Origin: Tetradesmus obliquus
Lineage: Eukaryota > Chlorophyta > Chlorophyceae > Sphaeropleales > Scenedesmaceae
Reading direction: 5' to 3'
Assembly (NCBI GenBank): GCA_030272155.1
Contig: CP126200.1
Location: 2,418,001-2,482,000 of the forward strand
Length of the DNA stretch: 64,000 nucleotides
This document shows, in pieces, positions 55,194 to 64,000 of this stretch. The position numbers were made by a program, and so were the translations under genes. Numbering within the stretch: the stretch's first letter is position 1; each line of letters begins with the position of its first letter. The notes beneath the pieces are model-generated. The model made no database searches. It was not told the origin of the DNA and saw nothing but the letters and a program-made list of their open reading frames with translations.

Positions 55194-56037
55194 AAAGATT
55201 CGCGAAAACGTTCACAAAATATACTTTGTGAACGTTTTTGCGAACCCTTTTGTGAATGGTTTTGTGGCGTCACTCGGATTTTTTGTGAACAGCGTGTGAA
55301 CTTCGTGTGAACACTTTTTGTGAATGTTGCTGTGAACAGTGTTGCATTTATGTTATAAAGACCACAGACCATGCCGTATTATAGTGTATGATGTAAGTAT
55401 TATCACAACAAAGGTGCATGCACATTGCTTGCTGTCCCAGTAGCCCATAGTAGTGGTCCTTGGCTGTGCATGCACAGCCATAGGTGCGCACCTACTGCAG
55501 AACATGGTCTGCTGCAGGTGCACACATACAGCTGCATAGCCAAGTCGGTACATCTGCTGTCCAACACTACAAACCCAGATAAGGTCATCCACTCATAACC
55601 ATGCACATGCAATGGCTGTATCATACCTTCGCGCAAGCATATGAGCAGTGGCAGTTGCTGTGCAACTTAGAACTGCAGGCTGCTGAGCTGCAGCTGCTGT
55701 GCAATATGTTGCAACATAGCACTGGAACACACATCGGTGTGTGTCAGCCTGTACTGCTCAGTGCATACCGTGCAATTGCCACTGCACATTCAAGTACCAG
55801 TTGAAGCAAAACTTATGGATCACAAGTACCTGTATCATGATGCAGATCACTGCACCACAAGCATTGGCAGCAGTGCCACTTGCATCAAGATGCACCAACC
55901 ACTGGCATATGCAAGATCGTTCAGTGAGCAGAACAAAAAGCATACACCCTGTGGGCCGTATGCTAGTGCACTGCCAAGTGTGGTGTACACGCCTTCTCAT
56001 CAACCATGTGGCCATCATGCCCAGTACATCGCACTCG

Positions 56038-59000
56038 TCATGCAAACGCGGGCTTTTTCATCACAAAAGTTGGCTGCTTGCCCACAATCTTCCCAGTGCG
56101 CAGGCTGTTGCGAACCTTCTTGCTGCCCACCTGTCCCTGCCCCTGCTGCGCAGCTGTGCCCCCTGCTGCGCAACCCTCACCGCCCTGCTCAGCACCACCC
56201 TCCTCTGCACCACCCTCCTCTGCACCGCCCTCCTCTGCACCGCCCTCCTCTGCACTGCCCTGTGCAGCCCCGCCCTCCATCACAAAGCCCTCCAGTTCTA
56301 CTGCCTTGCGCTTGCGACTAGAGCGCCGCTGCTTCTGCTGCTGCTGCTCCCCTTCCTCATCCTGCTGCTGTTCCTCCTCCTGATCTGAATCCCAGCCGCG
56401 AGCAGCCCTGCCCCTGCCCCTCCCGCGCCCCCTACCACGCCCCCTGCCTCGGCCCTTGCTGCTGTCCTGAGCTGCACCGCTGCGTGCACCTGCTGCTGCT
56501 GCTGCCCGTGGCGGTGGCAGCACCTTGGGACGCAGGAACTGCAAGGTCATGAGGCAAGGCAGCAGGCAATATCAACCACAACAATGGTCAGCAGAGTATG
56601 ACAAGTATCTGTGTTTGCAGCACCCTGAACATAAAACAGCAAGTTGCACACAGCTATGCACTGCTGCTTGCTTTTGTTCATGCCAGCCCATGACTAGAGC
56701 ATGTTATCACCTGACTGTTTAGGCATGTGAAAGTGCTTACATGCAAGGAGCTGGTGACGTCATGCATGCTGAGGCTGCTCACAAAACAGCTGCTGCACAA
56801 TAGCACTTGTCACACAGGAGCCCTGCGCCGCCACCCAGCAGCCCTCAGCTGCCACCCACCTCTGGGTCCTCAATGTCATCACCACCATCTAAGTCCTCGC
56901 TCTCGTCACCCTCTACACCTTCAGCCCCTAGCCTTGCTGCTGCTACTGCTGCTGCTGCTGCTTCAATGATTGCCTCATAATCGTCAGCGCCGTCTGCTGC
57001 TGCTGCTGCTGCAGCATCGCCTGCATCTGCAGCAGCACCAGCAGCTGCAGGAGCACGACCAGCCGCAGCACCACCAGCAGCAGCAGCAGCACCACCAGCA
57101 GCAGCTGCAGCACCACGAGCAGCAGCTGTAGTAGCACCACCACCATCACCCCCAGTTTGCACACCCCCCAACCCTGAACCGCCAGCAGCCTGTGCAGCAG
57201 CCCCTAGAGTTGCCGCAGCTGCAGCCGCAGCAGGCACTGCAGCTGCAGCAGGCACTGCAGCTGCAGCAGGCACTGCAGCTGCAGCAGGCACTGCAGCTGC
57301 AGCAGGCACTGCACCAGCAGCAGGCACTGCACCAGCAGCAGGCACTGCACCAGCAGCAGGCACGACACCAGCAGGCTGTGGTGCAGCTATCATCGCTGCC
57401 AACTGAGCAAAGAGCCCTGCAGCTGCTGCTGCATCGCCGCCGGCTGCCGCGCTGCCCTTTCCTGCGGTGTATGCTGCTACCAAGCTCCTGCCAGAGCAAA
57501 GACAGCAAATGAAGGTACCGCAAGATGACTGTCAGTACTGGTGAGTATTGCAATGCACTGGGCTGCTGACACAGAGTTTGATCCGGGTGACAAGAGTTGC
57601 TTGCAGAGACTTTTGTGTCAAAACACCTGCAAATGCAAAACAAAGCAGGATATTAATACATTGGGTGCTGCCCTGAGCCTACATGCATATGGACTGGTAC
57701 CTGCGGACAGCTGCCCAGAACATACAGTATAAAAACACAAGTTGTTGGCAGAAGTTGTCGGGTGTTGCAAGTGAGGGTAGCAATCTGCGGGCAAGCCCGG
57801 TGTACAGCAGTACAACATAATACAACAAGCCCACCATACTGTGGTTGGTGGTACGCACCTGGCCGTCAGCGCAGCAGGGTCCTGCGTGCCAGAGCCAGTT
57901 TTGGCCTGCGTCAGCATGTTCACCAGCTGGGCCTGTGCGTCCTTCTTCTTGGGCAGGCTGGCAAGCTGCAGGGGATAAACAGTGACAGATAAAGCTGTTG
58001 CTGGTGGAACAGCCACAACAGCACTGCAATTAATCATCACATCTCGCATGAATGCACAACACTGCTGAAGGCTTCACACAATGATGCTTCCACTTGTGAA
58101 AGGCAAGATGCCAATTGACCTGCGCACACAGACGCAATCAACCCAGAGCCATCAAGTGCCACCCCACCCTCTCTTCCTTGCCTTGTGCACCTCACCTGTG
58201 TCAGAAGCTCAGGCGTGTTCGCCGTTGTACGCGCCTGCAGCAAGCTTCGCATACCACTCCTTCAGCTCCTTGTTCCCGCCATCCTTCTTGCCCTCGTATG
58301 CCTCAATCCATGCAGCACGCGTCTGCACCAGCAGCTCATTGCCGCTGCGCTTGCCTCCATTGGCTGCTGACAGCCACCTAGCAACATGCAGGAACATCAC
58401 CCATGCCAGTGTGACGGGTAGGGGAAGCAGCAGCAGTGGCGGCGGAGGCAGCATTGCAGCATTTGGTGAAGAAAAATCCCTTGAACTGGGCGCTGCTGGT
58501 GTTGACAGAAGGCTGGAAGCGCTGCTGTGTTTGGTGATCCCACTGCGAGTTCCTTGTAACGCTCAACACCATGCTGAAGAATCGCCGCGCCACTTACTTG
58601 TTGATGTACTTCTTCCCATTGTGGCTGTCAGGGGCTCCTCTTTGCCGCTGCTGTTGATGTTGGTGTCGTGCCTGTTCAGGACCACTGCCACAATGGCCTT
58701 GAAGGCTGTATCCTTCACTGCATACTTGTTGGCGATCAGCTGCTTCACCTCATCTGCTGACTTCCCCGCCACTGCAGGGAAAAACAACGTCTGTGAGTTT
58801 GGCATCAACAAATGCCAGCTGTGCTGCAGCGGCAACACAACTTACCCTGATCAGCATCAGCCTTCATCTTCTGTGACTTCATCAAGAACTCTGCAGTCTC
58901 GTTGCGCGGCGCAAGTAGGCAGATGACAGAGATGGTGGTATCCATCCACGGCTGCGTTTGGCGCTTGCCGCCACTCTTACCACCTGACTCATCCTCCTCG

Positions 59001-59419
59001 TCATTGTCGCCTGCTGATGCTGTTACTGTTGTTGGCGTTGCTGCAGGGACTGCAACACTGGCAGCAGCTGATGCAACCCGCTGCTGCTGCTGCTGCTGCT
59101 GTGATGGCAACCGCACGTACAGCTCAACGGCATCGTCCTCATCTCTGATCGTGAACTTGTCTTTCAGTGACTGTGAGTCCCGCAGCGCGGCGAGCACATC
59201 AGACACTGCAATGGACGCAAAGATCTCCTTGCCATTGGGCAGGGTCCTTTTGTTCCACAGCTGCACCTGCATGTCCCCCAGCTGGAAACAGTTTGCTAAG
59301 CTGCTGTTGATGTCTTCAGCCGTTGTGGACGAGCTCACTTGAACGTAGTGTGGCTCATCTGGCGCATCTGCTGGCTGGCCCGAAGCCAGCCGTGGCAGGA
59401 ATGCTACCATATGATCCAT
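56038..59419 (-). CDS. Accessory protein gene of the CACTA-type transposon
   Basis: Minus-strand spliced gene inside copy B. Proposed exons: 59419-58846, 58771-58598, 58377-58196, 57965-57859, 57487-56860 and 56538-56038, with clear GT-AG sites. The N-terminal exon reads MDHMVAFLPRLASGQPADAP and has a compact part (NSSLANCFQLGDMQVQLWNK) and a Gln run. Middle exons are Lys-rich helices (EVKQLIANKYAVKDTAF; KKDGGNKELKEWYAKLAAG; SLPKKKDAQAQLVNMLTQAK). Then come a long Ala/Val/Pro repeat, an acidic stretch (EGDESEDLDGGDDIEDPE) and a last exon with about ten Gly-Arg dipeptides, Glu/Gln stretches and a basic end. The frame at the end of the second exon does not agree with the third, so an indel or a missed splice site is likely. 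By position it could be the DNA-binding second protein of CACTA elements (TnpA-like), but no domain is recognised. Confidence 0.6.
56949..57376 (+). repeat. GCA/CTG-rich minisatellite in the accessory gene
   Basis: Includes five GGCACTGCAGCTGCAGCA units (57231-57312) and GGCACTGCACCAGCAGCA units (57306-57360), coding Ala/Val/Pro repeats on minus. Confidence 0.85.
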
Positions 59420-59706
59420 GACAAAAGCCCTCACTACAAACTACAAAAACACCAACCTTGCGATGATGTGCGGGGCGCCCCTGGTGTTTGATCGTGTGCC
59501 CTAACACCGCGTGACAAACTCGCTCCTGGAGCGGTGGAGGCTCCTTGTCAATATTTAAGCAACTGAGGTCAGTAACTCAAGGTAACACCAGGGCATTGCA
59601 ACAGTACTCCTTTGGCAGAAGGCCTTCTGCCTCGGCAGGGCTGCCTGCTGCTGCCTCACCGCAGCTGCCCAGTACACGCACTGCAGACTTCGGTGTGCAT
59701 TTTAAA

Positions 59707-60850
59707 CTAGCAGTTTCCCGTGACTACGTCACTCATATCTAGTAATGGATGGGAGGCACCCGTGCTTGTTGGTGCTGTCCTCAAGGCAGCAACTGCAACA
59801 CCTGCAATCTTAGAAGCCACCCATGATCATCCCTATCCCGTTCGCCTTTCGCTGAAAGTAATATTCTCACGCCATCGCTTCCCAGATGTCGTTGCTTCAC
59901 TGCCTGCTGTTCCTGCTGTAGCCCGTGATGTTTTGCAGTAGCACCCCGCAACAGAACACCGCTGCACCCAGCCCACGGCTTCGAAACGACTTCACATGTG
60001 TACACTAACGTTTAATGATGGGAGGCACCCGTGCTTGCTGGTGCTGTCCTCAAGGCAGCAACTGCAACACCTGCAATCTTAGCAGCCACCGATGATCATC
60101 CCTATCCCGTTCGCCTTTCGCTGAAAGTAATATTCTCACGCCATCGCTTCCCAGATATCGTTGCTTCACTGCCTGCTGTTCCTGCTGTAGCCCGTGATGT
60201 CTTGCAGTAGCACCCCGCAACAGAACACCGCTGCACCCAGCCCACGGCTTCGAAACGACTTCACATGTCTACACTGACTTTTATCTGTTGCTCTCGCACC
60301 CTCGTTTGCGTCCTCTGCACGTTTTCGAATCGCCCTGGGGTTCAAGGGCCAGGTCCTAAGCCAGGCTTCTGACGGACTGACTGACGGACCGTATTTTTTT
60401 CTAGTAGTGGATAGATACTAGCAGTTTCCCGTGACTACGTCACTCCTATCTAGTAATGATGGGAGGCACCCGTGCTTGCTGGTGCTGTCCTCAAGGCAGC
60501 AACTGCAACACCTGCAATCTTAGCAGCCACCCACGATCATCCCTATCCCGTTCGCTGAAAGTTATATTCTCACGCCATCGCTTCCCAGATATTGTTGCTT
60601 CACTGCCTGCTGTTCCTGCTGTAGCCCGTGATGTTTTGCAGTAGCACCCCGCAACAGAACACCGCTGCACCCAGCCCACGGCTTCGAAACGACTTCACAT
60701 GTCTACACTAACTTTTATCTGTTGCTCTCGCACTCTCGTTTGCTTCCTCTGCACATTTCCGAATCGCCCTGGGGTTCAACGGCCAGGTCCTAAGCCAGGC
60801 TTCTGACTGACTGACTGACTGACGGACGGACAGTTTTTTTTTCTAGTAGT
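59707..60850. repeat. Unclassified tandem repeat block inserted in copy B
   Basis: Absent from the matching place in copy A, where the flanks are contiguous (GTGCATTTTAAATAGATATC). Contains three copies of GATGGGAGGCACCCGTGCTT with about 230 following bases (59750, 60017, 60457). It has two copies of CTAGCAGTTTCCCGTGACTA (59708, 60418), and two T-runs followed by CTAGTAGT (60395 and 60834) after CTGACTGACTGACGGAC microsatellites. No terminal repeats or coding capacity seen; a short non-coding element of unknown class. Confidence 0.75.
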
Positions 60851-61130
60851 AGATCTGTAGTTGTCGTTATAGTATTCAATTCATACGCAAATCGCACACA
60901 CTGTCGAAGATGCGTTCACAGATGTTTCACCACGGAGGGGTGAGGGGCAGAAGGAACAGGTTCGTGAGGACGGCCGCGAACTCCTGAAAGGCAGCGACAA
61001 AACAGCTTTTTTGTATAGGTTAAACACTATAATCAACCGCAAACCGGTATTGGGAGCGAAACAAAGACGGTGACAGCAGTTCACGCAGATGTTCACCAAA
61101 CTTGTGAACGTCACAAACCTTGATGAACTA

Positions 61131-61167
61131 TTTGCGACGGCTTTGTGAAGTCCCTGTCGCCACAGTG
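61131..61167 (-). repeat. Right terminal inverted repeat of copy B
   Basis: Ends CAGTG directly before the second TTG. Confidence 0.88.
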
Positions 61168-62081
61168 TTGTGCAGCAAATGTGGCAGCATCTGCGTGCTG
61201 GCCTTCTGTACTTCTGCAGGTCTGTCCCTACAGCAGACGTTGCTCAATCAGCGGCAGATGCTAGCAGTGAGCTGAAGTCTTATGCGCGTTTGGTGGAGCA
61301 GCACTTTGGTGTCACCATGTGCAAGTTCAACTTGCACCTTCTTGTCTGCCGCTTGGCTGATCAAGAAGCTGCAAGGGGCAAAGTTGCACACAGCACAGAG
61401 TACTGGGTGGAGAACCTGATACAGTGGGCAAAATCCTCTGTACGGTACCGCACCACCAAGTATCCTGAGCTGTTGCTGAGCTCAGACATGCTCATTGATG
61501 ATGCTCTTGCTCGCTGCATTGCCTCGCGCTCTGATGTGCGTGAATGTGTTGATGAGTGGCAGCATCGTGATGGCAAGGGGGTTTGCTTCAGTGCCCCCGA
61601 TGGTGGTGGCTCAGATGGCACACAGTTGCTCGGCCCTGGCAAACCTGTGCCTGCTGCTGACAAGAGTGCTGCCAGTGCATCTGTACGCGCATACATCAAT
61701 GACTGGCAGCCTGCTGGTTGGTTGGAGAGTCATGTGTCCACAGCATCCATGCTGTTGTACACTTATGCTGACGTCAGGTGTGCTGAATTACTGCACTCCA
61801 TGCGCTACACCAAGGCGCGCAGCCGTGTATCTTACAATGTATTGTGCCAGTGCTATGAAGATGAAGATGGTGAGCAGCAGCAGCAGCAGCAAGGCAGTTC
61901 ATCTTCATCATCTGAGGAGCTGCCAGTTGACTACATTGGTCAGGTGCAGTTCTTTTTAAAATTCCTCCCTCCAGCCGGGTGTGCAGGTCAGTCGCTGCGC
62001 TTGGCTGTATCTCACTTGCACAGGCTGGAGGTGGTTGATGGTTGTGCCGGCACTTTGTACCATGCTCCCACTTACAAGTGA
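61168..62081 (+). pseudogene. Tnp2-like transposase, 3' part
   Basis: Continues the transposase of copy A right of the inserted copy B, in the same frame. MWQHLRAGLLYFCRS and LVEQHFGVTMCKFNLHLLVC match the C-terminal Tnp2 region with its N.HLL motif. EYWVENLIQWAKSSV corresponds to the region usually written W.HS..FE.... The frame ends at TGA 62079-62081, but a GTGAGA donor-like site at 62077 suggests one more exon may follow. Confidence 0.72.
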
Positions 62082-62819
62082 GACCCTGCATTTTCATACT
62101 ATGCTGTTCATATGCACGAGGAGGATGGTGCAGCAGCCATGCAAGACAAGCTTGTGATGGCATGCAGTGGCTCAGAGGCCTGGTTCATGCGATACAGCAA
62201 CATGTCGGCTTCCGTGAGGGAAGAGTAGCACATGCACTGCAAGTGTGCACCGCTGCTGCATGCCGCCTGCTGCACAAGCAGTGCAGGACGTTTAAATTTT
62301 CATTTGGGGTGCACTTACATATATGCATGCTTCAGTGCTGGATAGCACGTGGAGTGTGCCGTGGGTGCACCTGGTGTGTGTCTGTCACCAGCAAGGGGTA
62401 TGTGTCAGTGCGTGTGGAGTGCAGGGGGCTTTGGGGGCGTGTGCGTCAGTACCGCATGCGATAATTGTTCATAGGCTGGCAGCTGCTGCAGCTGCTGGCA
62501 CATTCAAGTGCCTCACCAATTGCAGTGCAGCACCGTGCTGCACAGCTGGCAGCTGTGTACTGCTGCTGCTGCAGCAGCACATATGCTGTACATGTACAGC
62601 GGTTCAGAGGCACCTCCTAGGCCTGCCTTTTAGCGTGTGCTGTGTGTGTTTGTGAGCAAGCAGGCAGCACCATGTAATATGGCTTGATCAGGCCCATCGT
62701 GTCATATAACATGTACTTTGGAGAGCCTCACGAACTGCAGTGCAGCCTATAGGCTGCAAGCAGCTAGTTGTCTGCTGCACAGGTGATCGTCAGCTGGAAG
62801 TTCCAGCTGTCTGCAATGC
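62082..62819. other. Right internal region of copy A
   Basis: No clear gene; may hold a last transposase exon (open frame near 62114-62226) and 3' UTR. Rich in CTGCA words. Confidence 0.45.
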
Positions 62820-63284
62820 ACCTGGAGCGGTGGAGGCTCCTTGTCAATATTTAAGCAACTGAGGTCAGTAACTCAAGGTAACACCAGGGCATTGCAACAG
62901 TACTCCTTTGGCAAAAGGCGTTCTGCCTCGGCAGGGCTGCCTGCTGCTGCCTCACCGCAGCTGCCCAGTACACGCACTGCAGACTTCGGTGTGCATTTTA
63001 AATAGATATCTGTAGTTGTCGTTATAGTATTCAATTCATACGCAAATCGCACACACTGTCGAATATGCGTTCACAGATGTTTCACCACGGAGGGGTGAGG
63101 GGCAGAAGGAACAGGTTCGTGGGGACGGCCGCGAACTCCTGAAAGGCAGCGACAAAACAGCTTTTTGTATACGTTAAACACTATAATCAACCGCAAAACG
63201 GTATTGGGAGCGAAACAAAGACGGTGACAGCAGTTCACGCAGATGTTCACCAAACTTGTGAACCTCACAACCCTTGATGAACTA

Positions 63285-63321
63285 TTTGCGACGGCTTTGT
63301 GAAGTCCCTGTCGCCAGAGTG
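63285..63321 (-). repeat. Right terminal inverted repeat of copy A
   Basis: Nearly identical to 61131-61167 (right end of copy B). Confidence 0.85.
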
Positions 63322-63916
63322 GTATGCATACCTAGTCATGCCACCGGTGTTGATATTTTCACCTGGTGTATCAGGACACCAGGCCGGCAGCGCTTGACCC
63401 GCCATCATGGCATGCGTGTGACTCAAAGCTGCTTGGGAGGACTGGAAGCTGGGAAGGTCGAGCCAGGTTGCCCACAGGTGCACAACGGGTGCCCACTAAC
63501 GGCACCTACCTCACACATAAATACTGTAAAAACAGTGTAGTTGCATCATCTCCAAAGGAGGATTGATCGTGACACATGTGGGGTGTGAAGAGTTGGCGAA
63601 AAGCACCATGAGATGCGTGGGTCTGGGTGGGGGAGGCTTCAACCAGTGCACGTCAGACGCATCAAACTAAGACTAATATATTAACACGTTCTACATATTG
63701 TTTATTTCATGCACGACCAGAATTCTCAAGCGTGTGCACCCTTCAGCAGGCCCTACTGGACGCTCTGGGATGTTCCCCGACTTACAACTCGTCAACATAC
63801 AGTTTAGTGTACATTTAAGTTACTAACATCACTATGTGTAGACGGTCGTGTTTTCTGGACAGAGCCCCTGACCGGGTGGTGGTGCTGAGTGCATCGGGAG
63901 CAGACTACCGCAGTTG
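63322..63916. other. Region upstream of the last gene
   Basis: Host DNA right of the transposon. No TATA box or exon recognised. Confidence 0.45.
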
Positions 63917-63992
63917 ATGCTGAATCAAATCCAGTGGACCCTTCTTGTAGCACTCGCTGGCGTCATCTGCCTGCCTTCAACCTCAGCAACAG
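63917..63992 (+). CDS. First exon of a secretory-pathway gene, cut by window end
   Basis: ATG at 63917 opens 25 codons forming a signal peptide (MLNQIQWTLLVALAGVICLP, then STSAT) and ends in phase 1 at a GGTGTGGGT donor. The length, phase and composition mirror the signal-peptide exon at 8271-8325. The rest of the gene is beyond the window. Confidence 0.6.
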
Positions 63993-64000
63993 GTGTGGGT

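Larger units (their letters stand above)
55157..61167 (+). mobile_element. CACTA-type DNA transposon, inner copy B
   Basis: A 6011-bp element with ends CACTGCACCGACGGGTGACT and (reverse complement) CACTGTGGCGACAGGGACTT, flanked by the perfect 3-bp target duplication TTG (55154-55156 and 61168-61170), the size expected for CACTA elements. Its left 1.9 kb is nearly identical to 52330-54262 of copy A. Its right parts (59524-59706 and 60851-61167) match 62820-63321 of copy A. It carries a longer accessory gene on minus but no transposase, so it depends on a transposase supplied elsewhere. An unrelated repeat block (59707-60850) is inserted near its right end. It is younger than copy A, which it splits. 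Confidence 0.9.
52330..63321 (+). mobile_element. CACTA-type DNA transposon, outer copy A
   Basis: Ends are inverted repeats: left CACTGGACCGACGGGTGACT, right (reverse complement) CACTCTGGCGACAGGGACTT. Similarity runs about 37 bp, through a shared CCGTCGCAAA. CACT-type termini fit the CACTA/EnSpm (CMC) superfamily. Subterminal regions carry many TGTGAA/GTTCAC words, as expected of transposase-binding subterminal repeats. It encodes a Tnp2-like transposase on plus, split by insertion of copy B. It also keeps only the last exons of a minus-strand accessory gene (53213-54262). Flanking triplets ACA and GTA do not match, so its target duplication is lost or mutated. Without copy B it is about 5 kb. 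Confidence 0.85.

Noticed and set aside
58081-58926. Plus-strand open frame of 281 codons in copy B
   Set aside because: Antisense to accessory-gene exons with clear splice sites; no similarity.

Overview
The window is nuclear DNA of a eukaryotic green alga, most likely a chlorophycean (core chlorophyte). The evidence is plant-type protein families (an ADNT1-type adenine nucleotide carrier, a plant-type thiamine pyrophosphate carrier, a ClpR-like plastid protease subunit, an At1g32220-like plastid epimerase), genes cut into many short exons with GT-AG introns, TGTAA-type poly(A) candidates, and pervasive CTG/CAG microsatellites. The species cannot be fixed from the sequence alone. All functions come from reading translated exons against remembered family members; no search was run.

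Layout. 1-5.6 kb: the 3' end of a ClpR-like gene and a complete ADNT1-like carrier, both on plus. 8.3-14.7 kb: three small secretory genes on plus, namely a GPI-anchor-like N-glycoprotein and a tandem pair of cysteine-rich secreted proteins. 16-34 kb: five minus-strand genes, namely a thiamine pyrophosphate carrier, an 824-residue LRR protein, an unrecognised 357-residue protein, a plastid-type NAD(P)-binding epimerase and NAC-beta/BTF3. 36.7-39.1 kb: a secreted N-glycoprotein on minus. 40.5-50.0 kb: alanine aminotransferase and a fasciclin (FAS1) protein on plus. 51-63.3 kb: a mobile-element region with a broken PrimPol-like primase fragment and a CACTA-type DNA transposon (52330-63321). A second copy of the same family (55157-61167) sits inside its transposase gene, flanked by a TTG target duplication. 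At the right edge is the first exon of another secretory gene.

The main unexplained pattern is architectural. In eight of the eleven spliced host genes, a short segment straddling an exon-intron junction (mostly 90-135 bp; exactly 108 bp in the epimerase last exon, 114 bp and 112 bp in alanine aminotransferase) has been tandemly duplicated, nearly always toward the intron side. The intron then holds one to four extra copies of an exon edge, often with an intact splice site. Some copies would put in-frame stops into the message if used. A second pattern is that many introns end in a CTG array directly before the acceptor CAG. Two exons (3676-3797 and 48464-48578) lie between complementary CTG and CAG arrays. 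Together these suggest a genome where microsatellite growth and junction duplication actively reshape introns.

Most genes are functionally unrelated neighbours. Two themes recur: organelle metabolism (two mitochondrial carriers, alanine aminotransferase, ClpR, plastid epimerase) and the secretory pathway (six genes with signal peptides or secreted domains). Exon boundaries were placed by splice consensus, reading-frame continuity and family similarity; they are predictions.
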